This document shows positions 45,490 to 54,471 of a DNA stretch of 64,000 nucleotides, one piece after another (position 1 is the stretch's first letter; each line of letters starts with the position of its first letter). A program made the position numbers and the translations under genes. Location: positions 1 to 64,000 of the forward strand of contig JABCPU010000022.1 of assembly GCA_016800925.1 (NCBI GenBank), given 5' to 3'. Source of the stretch: Suillus spraguei. Lineage: Eukaryota; Basidiomycota; Agaricomycetes; Boletales; Suillaceae. Below the pieces are notes generated by a model, which had not been told where the DNA came from, ran no database searches, and worked only from the letters and a program-made list of their open reading frames with translations.

Positions 45490-47548
45490 ATGCGCTCTTA
45501 TTCCCTTGTAGCAGCTCTGAGCCTAGGGTCGGCAGCTCTAGCACTACCTGGCCAATTCTCTGTCGATACTACTGATGAAATTTACGTTCCACCATTGGAT
45601 ATCGTCAACTTAAATGTACCTTCATATAGTTCAGACACTCAGCAGTGGAAATTTGAAGAAGGCCCTCCTGAGAACGCGACAGGGAACTTGATATTCGACA
45701 CTGTTCATTCATTCCTGCAACATTGGCCAAATACTCGGTATCGTAATGGTACGTTTCTGCCGCTTGTTAACACTGGAAAAATGACCACCTTTTCGTAGGA
45801 CACAACATAGTACCAGGAATGATTCCAAATGGTACTTTGGTTTATCACGGCACTGACCACAATACAATACCCAGTGAGCCAGACTGGACAGCTACAGACC
45901 CAGAACATTCTATCGCTTTCGCCCGCGGAAAAGATGGGGGTGGCTGGCATCTCACGCTGGCAGCAACGCGACCTCTCAAAGTCTTGTACTTTGATGGAAG
46001 TAGTGCTGCTAAGATGTCTGAGGGTACGATGGATACACAGGATATAATAGCTTGGGGAGAAGTGCAGCCTGGGCGATACCTCGATGAAAGACAGCGGATA
46101 AAAAATCTCTGTAGGTGGGGAAAGGAGTTCGGCATTGACGGTTTCGCGAGGTTAGCGACTCATTTCGTCATGGTATATAACTGATGGTCAGATTTCTAGA
46201 ATGGAAATGGACTTGTGCGCATACTTTCGATCGTGTGTCGTATTTCCGCCTGATGACCCTCTAGTGAAGTTATGTTGTGTGATTTTACGGCTGGTGTTGA
46301 GGTAGTATCTTTCCTGCATGTCCGACTTTTACCGAAGGACGAAGACCCTTACTTTCCTCCCATTCCATCTGCTTCATCGTCTCCTTCTCCCCACCTTGCC
46401 TCCCTTCCTCCATTGGATTCAGATTCCTGTCAGTATTTTCTTCCCAAGTTCCAATGCGACTGACGTTTTATGTGCTTGGGTGCAGGGGTTCGCATATTTG
46501 AAGTCATGCACTCTGGCTCCTGGCACAATCGCTACCCAGGGGATTCTCGTATTGTGCTTGACCTGACTAGTCTTGTCTCACTGTATGATGTCGCACTGGC
46601 ACCTTCCCTTGTCTCAGTTCGCGCGGATATTGAACGGTGTGACCACCGCGTGCTCGGAATATCATCAAACGACGTATCGAATGTGATGAGAAAGCTCACC
46701 GAAGTTATCGGTCAGCCACACCCAAGTAGTGGCCTTGACTGGAAGGCCCTTATCCACGTCATCGTCGATCGATACGCGGATCGACTTGATTTGATGCAGC
46801 ATCTCCTCAATTTTACCTCATCAGATTCGCAAGAAGTCCTTCAGCGAGCGAGGCTCACGCAAACCCAACTCCGTGTTATGCTTGCGCCGTATCTGTTAGA
46901 TTCCACCGTCGTCCCTGGCGCAGACACTTCAGGCGTAGAGGCCTTGCAGTGGGCGTCCCCAATTTTTAGACTATGCGCCACGACCCACACTTCCGTGATG
47001 ATAAACAAAATACCCTTCATGACACCTTCGGAACACCTGTTGCTGAGCGCCATCGAGGAGACAACGAGAGAAGTCTGCCGTGTCACTACAAAAATGTGGG
47101 CCGTAGGAGTCATGAGCGGGCTCGACACTTTTTCCCTGTTGAATTAAGTGGAGAGCCCGATATCACCCGAATAATGAATGATTGGAAACAAGACATACAG
47201 AAGCTGATGTCTTGGTTAGACTGGAGTATATGGGTCAAATGTCGACCCGCTTGCGGCCCAGAAGTGAGATCTAAATAACTTATTTCCCAGCCCACTAGAC
47301 TGAGCACGATCTGCTTCCAGGAAATGTGCTATCTTCCTACTTGGCCCAACAATGCCCTCAGGCGAAAGCATCCATCACCACCACCTACGTGGGACCCGCA
47401 GAATATCACGGACGTTTCAGAAGCAAAGTATCTTACTGAATCTACACCCGAAATCGAAGATGCCTTTTTCTTCTTTGAGGCGCCAACGGAGGTATGGAGG
47501 AAGCCTCAACCAAAGTGTATCAGGCGCCTTATGCCATACGGATTTTGA
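45490..47548 (+). pseudogene. Secreted protein family, copy B (one-base frameshift)
   Basis: Signal peptide MRSYSLVAALSLGSAALAL; ENATGNLIFDTVHSF; intron near 45749-45800; then HNIVPGMIPNGTLVYHGTD, WTATDPEHSIAFARG, KVLYFDGSSAAKMSEGTMD and WGKEFGIDGFAR. The next exon is CDFTAGVEVVSF.. with a variable Ser/Pro stretch, then an intron starting GTCAGTATT (about 46429-46487). The large C-terminal exon follows (IFEVMHSGSWHNRYPGDSR, VDRYADRLDLMQHLLNF, RVMLAPYLLDSTV), then a last exon ending RKPQPKCIRRLMPYGF. At 47129-47133 a run of five T shifts the frame after SGLDT, reaching a stop at 47145; one more T would rejoin it to FFPVELS. So this is a pseudogene or a sequence error. Family function unknown. 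Confidence 0.75.
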
Positions 47549-49106
47549 TCGTGATGGGCCTTCACATCGTTCCTGCAGTTGTGAGTCATCTAAACGTACT
47601 TTTTTTTCTGTTGGTCCCAGGTCTCTCGAAGTTTACGGACGAGTCTTGCTGGTAGAGCGCAGAATACTGGTATACGCATATGGTACAAGATTTAATGAAG
47701 GTGTACAATAATGCTGTACCGTGAGCTTAATACGATTTATGAATTGGATTCTGCACTGTGGATTCAACTGTATTTCTCTTATTTAAAATTTATATCTAAT
47801 TAAATATACTTGTCCTGGCATGCAAGCAACTGTACCCTCTGCGTGTTTGAGCAACATAGCACCCCAAGACAAAGACATCCAACAAGCATTATCGCCAAAA
47901 ACTCGTAAAAATAGCGCCCGTCAAAAAGGGCAAAAAAGGGCAGCTAGCAGGCACGATCAAAGGCGGAGATACTGCAGAGGCGAAGGTCGAGATGAAAAGG
48001 CTGATCAGGAAGTCCCTGATATCGAGTGCGTGAAATATATCAGAAAACACATAAAACATAACTCACCTTAGGAACTATTAGCTGGACAGATACTTTGACT
48101 TGGTCCCTGGTCAGTGCTGTGACATCTGACGACGCCATTCGAAAGGGATTGTACCCTGAGCCAGGTGCGAATGCATCAACTAAAAATGGAGGAGGGGCAA
48201 AGAAAACAGAACACCACTGAACACTCTGCAAGGCGCTGTTTCAAGTCTGAAAAGGACGACTCTCCATTCTCAAGAACACCATCTGAGCTGTTGAACTCAT
48301 GTCCTGTGAGACTTTCAAGCCTCCGTTGGCGACGCAGGCGGATTTGGGCTCGTTTTTTCTTTGCCTGCAACGCAAACATAATTAGAATTTGTACTTGCAC
48401 TTGCCTTTGCGTTCGTTGTGGCATGTTGAATAGTCCATGTCGCTGGTGTGTCCGAAACAGAATTTATATAATAATTGCAAGTATATTCACCTGTAAGGTA
48501 GTACTTAGCATACATATATAAGTTCATGAATCCAACGAGAATCGCATTGAAAATCCGTTCTCGCAGCTGCAGCTGCACAGCACTGCACAGTGGGGTGTTC
48601 AAAGTAAGCAACGATTTTCACACGATTATCGAATTTTGAATCGTCTCTATGATAATCGCACGCAGAATCGTTCACTCTGACTACCACTATTGCCGTGCTC
48701 TCACTACCGATGCCAAGTTTGAGGTCGCGTGTGGTCTCGATGTTATGTTTGGAAGGAACTGGATCGCTGCGTGACCACCGTTTTGCGGTAAGATGAGACT
48801 CCCGTCTCCAATCCATGTCTGGCCTTCAAGGCGGTGACTGTGTCTCATTGTCCTCGTTTTTAGTATCTGCTGATTGCCTTCCGTGTTTCTAGAAACTCCA
48901 TGTATACTCAGTAGTAATGTCAATCATATTCAACCTGCTGCTAATGATGGTGAATTAGAATTATCTCAGTCTTCGTCCCTCGTCGGGGCAATTTTATTGT
49001 CTCATAGACGTTCGAACTCCAACTTTATTGTCCATTCATCTTTTTCGGGGGCCCCATGAGTTTTTAACTTAGGAAGTCTCGTGATTCATCAAGTGGAAGA
49101 GTTAAG
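47549..49106. other. Intergenic region without a supported gene
   Basis: About 1.56 kb. A lysine-rich plus-strand stretch (KLVKIAPVKKGKKGQLAG, about 47890-47950) could be an exon remnant, and a minus-strand MASSDVTALTRDQVKV start near 48144 is followed by a good splice donor, but neither extends to a convincing gene. A CAGCTGCAGCTGCA palindromic run lies near 48565-48578. Confidence 0.4.
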
Positions 49107-49500
49107 GACTTTAGCCTGGCCAGTGTGGTTACCACAACAGAATCAAAACCTGCTTCTCTTGGACTACGCATGTTCAAAACCTGCTGAACTACAGTTTTTT
49201 TTCTATCGGAACACACATTGGCATTCATTCATGGATGATTTCTTTGGAAGCTCACTGTAACTGGTCTTAGCCAGATGGTTGCTACAACAGAATCAAAATC
49301 TGTTTCTCTTGGACTGTGCAGGATAGAAACCTGCTGACGCCCAGGTTTTTTCTATCGAACCACACCTTGATATTTACTCATCGATAGTTTCTTTAGAAAT
49401 TCACCGTAACTGGTCTAGCCTGGTGGTTGCTACAGCAGAATTTAAATCTGCTTCTCTTGGTGCGGGATCGAAACCTGCCGATGACGAGGTTTTTTCTGAA
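49107..49500 (+). repeat. Tandem repeat of about 149 bp with tRNA-like units and oligo-T ends
   Basis: Three units with equivalent points at 49126, 49276 and 49424 (periods 150 and 148; the last is partial). Each contains an A-box-like TAGCCTGGTGGTT or TGGCCAGTGTGGTT, an anticodon-arm-like stem-loop (GCAGA-ATTTAAA-TCTGC in unit 3), a B-box-like GGATCGAAACC or GTTCAAAACC with a 5-bp T-stem in units 2 and 3 (GCAGG..CCTGC), and a run of 6-8 T about 15 bases later. It looks like a tRNA-derived, SINE-like repeat arranged head to tail. The acceptor stem cannot be recognised, so these are not called tRNA genes. Confidence 0.55.
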
Positions 49501-49549
49501 ATACAACCACAGCTTAAGTCCTTGCCACTGTTCACAGCTTGTGAGTGTG

Positions 49550-49661
49550 TCGATTGGGCCAGGCTAAAACCAAGCCGTCATTGACGGCTTTGGCCCGGCC
49601 TGCAGTTCTTCAAAGCCGGGGCCGTCTGAAGCCAGGCCAAAGTCGCGGCTTTCAGGCCAAA
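49550..49661. repeat. GGCC-rich palindromic block at the duplication border
   Basis: Dense GGCC, GCCGG and AAGCC motifs with palindromes such as AAGCCGTCATTGACGGCTT (49572-49590). It ends exactly where homology to block A starts (AGATCTACGGAAAGTGGTGAG). A similar GGCC-rich block lies at 59126-59216. Confidence 0.6.
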
Positions 49662-49897
49662 GATCTACGGAAAGTGGTGAGTCGATTTAATGTCATCCTT
49701 TCATTCTCATGCTAGACACTGTCCCTGTTGCCAGGCATCCGGTGTTCATTGACGCTATCATTCAGTCGAATGGAGCGGGCTTAGTTGGTACTCGTAGCTC
49801 CACAATTTCCACTCTAGCTCTCCGCAGAGTGCAGTCGTGGCATAATGGACCAACGCGGATCATCAACTGGGGGCGGCCGGGCGCTGATGATCATTGA
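49662..49897 (+). pseudogene. Duplicated last exons of the fucosyltransferase-like gene
   Basis: Nearly identical to 40992-41227: the splice donor after KW, the intron, and the last exon with FIDAIIQSNGAGLVGTRSSTIS and the stop. The upstream exons are absent, so it cannot encode a working enzyme. It marks the left end of block B. Confidence 0.85.
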
Positions 49898-50265
49898 TGT
49901 GATTGGAAGAACGGAATCGAGATGACTTTGCGCTGCAAGAATCATTGGCCGAAATTATTTTTATTTTTCCAATGTGCATAATCGCTGCCCGGGCCAGGGC
50001 TCGAGCCCATAGCCGGAGGCAACAGAAGCTTGTTGTATTTATTCGTTCATAATAGTGGGACTGAGTTTCAGTATCCCATCACACATCTGCTGCCCAAGTA
50101 TCAGTGAAATAAGGACTATCTTTGTCCGATGCTAGACTGTACAGGTCAAACCGAGCCGAGATGCATTGAAGCCACAACGAAAATTGAAAAGAGAGTAAAT
50201 GTCCTTGATCATTACAGTCCACACTTATATACAAACAAATGTCATGTCATGTCAAATTATACTCG

Positions 50266-51480
50266 TCACGAATGAGATCTCATCCATCTAACCAATCTTT
50301 CAAGCTCAGCAACTTTTCGATCATAAGACATCTTCATAGCACCAATCAGTACCTCGATCACTAATGCAAGATAAGAGAAGGGACGTACAAGTAAAAACCG
50401 GAACAGTTTATGGTCTCTCGAATGTTGTTTTTCGAGACGAACTGACTTTGTTCCATGAATGGGAAGATGGGCATCAGAAGGAACACACCTGCCAGCAGGT
50501 GGAATAGAGGCAGCAAGAACAGATAGGTAGGATGAGGGAGATGCGCTGCCAGAATCATAGATGATGGTTGACTGCGCGTGCGCGTGGTAAGGCGAGGAGT
50601 AACTTTCCATGAGAGGAGCTTGGGAGGTCGCATATGCGGATGCAGCGTCAACAATCATCTCCATATAGTATTGGGTCACTGGTTCAAGGGTGACGGGTGG
50701 ATGATCCAGCCAGGCTATGTTGTTCCATGCGCGAACCGGCTTTGGTGCTACGATCTGGAAATTGGTGCCCATATTGCGCAGCGGATATATCAGCGGCTCG
50801 CCAATAGCTCCATAATCATGGTGATCGCCTGTTGGGATATGGACTTCATCATCCTCCCGACACCATTCATCCCATTCAACCCAGTCGTCTAGGTGAGACT
50901 TCCTATCATCGTCCCAGGGACAGGTGACTGCAAATAGATCATTTTCATAGCGAATGCATTCGGAAGACTCTTTGTTGCATTGTACGGGCGTAGGCTGAGT
51001 CGAGCGGACGGTCGAACTAGCTGGTAAATCTTCGTGGACAGCTGCCATTACAGCAGTAAAATGATCCACCAAAATGTTCTGCTCCTTTGCTACTGTAGAC
51101 CGCCAGTAATTGACGAAGTAGTCCGTGTAGGTAGGAGTGCGATCCGGGAAGGACAGGTCAAGCCAGTTCGAAGAGAGGCTAGCAAGAGCATTCAAAGTCA
51201 AGGAGTCACATGCGCTAGCACCTTCAGGGAGATTCATAGCCTCCCTCCTTTTGGGAAAGCGTCCACGCCTTGCACGCCTGCGCTTAAGTTTTTGGGTAGA
51301 GGAATTACTGGAGTATGCAGAAAAGCGGGAGGTGTTGGGTGAAATATCTTGAGTGACGATGGAAAAGGAAGACATGGCCTTAGCGCCGGAGACGCTGGAC
51401 CCGTAGGAAGAATGTAAGGGAGTGAATTCAGAATTCTGGAGCCTGCCAGAAGTGAGGAGTGGCTGCATCTCGAATGCCAT
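50266..51480 (-). CDS. Orphan protein, copy 2 (404 aa, full length)
   Basis: Intact single-frame paralog of 41692-42819, offset by about 8.66 kb and differing at only a handful of residues. It keeps the C-terminal EVLIGAMKMSYDRKVAELE and LERLVRWMRS segment, which has the heptad look of a short coiled coil. The middle has a Trp-rich acidic region (DDWVEWDEWCREDDE). No recognised domain or signal peptide. The high identity between copies suggests recent duplication. Not recognised; likely lineage-specific. Confidence 0.65.
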   Translation of the reverse strand: MAFEMQPLLTSGRLQNSEFTPLHSSYGSSVSGAKAMSSFSIVTQDISPNTSRFSAYSSNSSTQKLKRRRARRGRFPKRREAMNLPEGASACDSLTLNALASLSSNWLDLSFPDRTPTYTDYFVNYWRSTVAKEQNILVDHFTAVMAAVHEDLPASSTVRSTQPTPVQCNKESSECIRYENDLFAVTCPWDDDRKSHLDDWVEWDEWCREDDEVHIPTGDHHDYGAIGEPLIYPLRNMGTNFQIVAPKPVRAWNNIAWLDHPPVTLEPVTQYYMEMIVDAASAYATSQAPLMESYSSPYHAHAQSTIIYDSGSASPSSYLSVLAASIPPAGRCVPSDAHLPIHGTKSVRLEKQHSRDHKLFRFLLVRPFSYLALVIEVLIGAMKMSYDRKVAELERLVRWMRSHS

Positions 51481-51529
51481 TGATGAAGAGAAGTTGAATG
51501 AATATGCAAGATGAAGCTGTAAGTCAAGT

Positions 51530-51794
51530 AATACGATTCGAAAATTAGAATGGGAGATGATATACTACGACCAATATGCACGGCATTAAACTGAGACATA
51601 CGAGCGACGTCACGATTCAATTGAATAGAATCCCCCCCTAGTCTGAATCATAATCATCAATTCAGCCTAGGGGGCATTTCTATTCAATTCTAATCATGAC
51701 GTCGCTGAGATGTATGTCTCAATTAATTGCCGTGGATATTGGTCACAGTATATGATAATCTCGCATTCTAAACTGATTTTCGAATCGTTTTATA
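51530..51794. repeat. Foldback element, block B copy
   Basis: Same long inverted repeat as 42869-43136, but the outermost bases of the left arm are altered (AATACGATTCG instead of TATAAAACGATTCG). Again about 50 bases upstream of the orphan start. Confidence 0.8.
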
Positions 51795-52445
51795 ATCACT
51801 CACCTGAGACATCCGCACTTGCACCTAAATGCGCAGTCTGCATCTAACAGCTTGCCTAATGAGTACAAAGGAACGACCGTCTCCGTGGTCTAACCATAGT
51901 GAGAGACTAAGAGGGACTAGGAGTGCAGCCTGTGCAAGATTTAGAGAGATGAAGTTTTGGTAGACGCTCCGACTGAGTACTAGTAAACTTGCAGCTCGGC
52001 ATACTCCGCAAATCCAGCACAACCATGGGTACGCGTCATCAATTTCCACCACCATCCTCAACCGATATTAATGAATCTGTGTCGCATAATTCGAATATCG
52101 AACGTGCTAAGTTATTTATCATATATTCTAGTGCCTAGGTGGCGTCGTTGTATGAGAATACTTTTCAATGTCATCATCGACCCATCATGATTTATGCATT
52201 GACGATGACATTGAAGTATCCTCCACTTTCTCGTATGCTGCAATGATTATATGATGTCCATGATCCACATCTTATACCTCTTGATTACTCACCTCCTTTG
52301 ATGGGAGGTGATTCCTTCCTTGGCGTTAGTTTGTCAAAAATCTGGGATCCAAACGGCGGGGAACAATGACTCATGCATGTTTTATGAGCTGGTAGGAGGC
52401 GTGCATCCCGGTTGGAATGTTCCTTTCCAACCATCTTGCCAAACA

Positions 52446-52640
52446 TCTTTCTTGACAAGGGCGGAATCTGGGAGAGGTGAACGTGCCAACGTTCCAGAAG
52501 GATAGATTTGGCCTGCTCTCGGAGACTGGTTTGACAGGGCTTAACAGGTACGATCTCTTGGAGAAGAACTGAGATGTTTCTATCCTACTGCCCTGGGCTA
52601 TATAAACGAAATTTTAGACATGAGTCACATGACTTGTTGA
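52446..52640 (-). mobile_element. Copia LTR-like fragment
   Basis: Shares modules with 59470-59625, which lies next to a copia primer site and Gag start: AGGGCGG, GAACTGAGATGTTTCTAT, a CTTTATA/CTATATAA TATA-like box, AAATTTTAGACAT and ACTTGTTGA. It starts where block A/B homology ends, in the place of the WD40 gene. Confidence 0.5.
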
Positions 52641-53130
52641 CAGGGACTTGGCTGACGTCAGCACGCCGCACCCCATTAGCCTATCATGGCTTGTGCTCGA
52701 ACGAGTGAATGCATTGCGCTCACACTTGCACTAGTTGTATTTTTTGTTTCGTTGCGGCTCAACTGTACCATGTCGTCTGTATTATTTTAGAGATCAAATC
52801 GAGCCCACCAGTGAAGTCGTAAGCGTTCGTAAGTGTCCGTAACACGTGTAAGTTTCATTTCAGTAGTTTTGTAGATAAAGTTTCGTCTCCGGCGCAGTCT
52901 GTGGGGTCCAACCTTTACTAAACTCGAGTCGTAACATGCTTTTTGAAAAATTGGGAGCCGAACTATTTTGGAACGGTAATACACAGTGATTGAGTTTGGG
53001 ATAGTCCAGGGACTAGTAATTACGGCCTCAATTCCAGCCACAATCCGAAGAACCGATCAGTAAGATAGAAATACCAGATTATCGAGTGATTATAACATCG
53101 AAAATCGTAGATTGAAAACATGACTATGCC
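52641..53130. other. Unassigned sequence replacing the WD40 gene in block B
   Basis: No supported gene; an 84-codon minus-strand frame (52787-53041) has no family features. Not homologous to block A by eye. Confidence 0.4.
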
Positions 53131-53227
53131 ACTTCTTCCACCACTTTCCTCAGCTTCTCCTCCTCGTGCCTTGCTTCTCGTATTCTTCGGCCATTCCCTT
53201 CTCTTGACTCTCTGTCGGACTTCAACA
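53131..53227 (-). mobile_element. Reversed copia terminal fragment
   Basis: Read on the minus strand it begins TGTTGAAGTCCGAC and continues AGAAGGGAATGGCCGAAGAA, matching the plus-strand start of the copia element at 54472-54570 over about 97 bases. Thus copy C lies between two inverted copies of the same terminal sequence. Confidence 0.7.
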
Positions 53228-53267
53228 AAGATGCTATAACATCAATGTCTCCCCAGCGATTTTTACA

Positions 53268-54471
53268 ATGCGCTCTCATTCCCTCGTGGTAGCTCTGAGC
53301 CTAGGGTCAGCAGCTCTAGCACTACCTGGCCAATTCCCTGTCGACAGTGCTGATGGAATTTACGTTCCACCATTGGATATCGTCAACTTAAATCTACCTT
53401 CATGTAGTTCAAACACTGAGCAATGGAGATTTGAAGAAGGCCCACCTGAGAACGCGACAGGGAACTTGATATTCGACACTGTTCATTCATTCCTGCAACA
53501 TTGGCCAAATACTCGGTATCGTAATGGTACGTTTCTGTCGCTTGCTAATACTGGAAAAATGGCCACCTTTTCGTAGGACATAACATAGTACCAGAAGTGA
53601 TTCCAAATAATACTTTGCTTTATCACGGCACCGGCCGCCATACAATACCCAGCGGACCAGACTGGACAGCTACAGACCCAGAACATTCTATCCATTTCGC
53701 CCGTGGAGGGGATGGGACTGGCTGGCTCCTCACGCTGGCAGCAACGCGACCTCTCAAAGTCTTGTACTTTGATGGAAATAGCGCTGCTAAGATGTCCGAG
53801 GGTCCAATGGATACACAAGATATAATAGCCTGGGGAGAAGTGCAGCCTGAGCGATACCTCAATGAAAGACAGCGGATTGAAAATCTCTGTAGGTGGGGAA
53901 AGGAGTTCGGTATTGACGGTTTCGTGAGGTTAGCGACTCATTTCGTCATGGTATATAACTGATGGTCAAATTTCAAGAATGGAAATGGACTTGCGCGTAT
54001 ACTTTCGATTGTGTGTCGCATTTCTGACTGATGATCCTCTAGTGAAGTTATATTGTGTGATTTTACGGCTGGTGTTGAGGTAGTATCTTTCCTGCATGTC
54101 CGACTTTTATCGAAGGACGAAGACCCTTACTTTCCTCCCATTCCATCTCCTTCATTGTCTCATTCATCGTCTCCTTCTCCCCACCTTGCCTCCCTTCCTC
54201 CATTGGATTCAAATTCCTGTCGGTATTTTCTTCCCGAGTTCCAATGCGACTGACGTTTTATGTGTTTCGGCGCAGGGGTTCACATATTTGAAGTCATGCA
54301 CTCCGGCTCATGGCACAATCGCTACCCAGGGGATTCTCGTATTGTGCTCGACCTGACTGGTCTTGTCTCACTGTATGATATCGGACTGGCACCTTCCCTT
54401 GTCTCAGTTCGCGCGGGTATTGAACGGTGGGACCACCGAATATCATCAAGCGACATATCGAATGTGATGAG
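53268..54471 (+). pseudogene. Secreted protein family, copy C (cut by copia)
   Basis: Signal peptide MRSHSLVVALSLGSAALAL and all upstream exons parallel copy B (ENATGNLIFDTV, LLYHGTGRH, WTATDPEHSIHFARG, CDFTAGVEVV-type exon, IFEVMHSGSWHNRYPG). Nine bases are missing in frame relative to copy B after WDHR (54438). The reading frame then runs into the copia terminus at 54472, after SDISNVM, and the C-terminal 130 or more residues are lost. Copy C is therefore dead. It shares with copies A and B the GTCAGT/GTCGGT splice donor within the variable Ser/Pro exon. Confidence 0.85.

Noticed and set aside
47820..48144. Lysine-rich plus-strand exon or minus-strand MASSDVTALTRDQ gene start
   Set aside because: Neither extends across plausible introns to a gene with a start, stop and family features.
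49424..49490. A tRNA gene with anticodon-arm-like ATTTAAA loop
   Set aside because: No acceptor stem and altered A-box; better explained as a tRNA-derived repeat unit.
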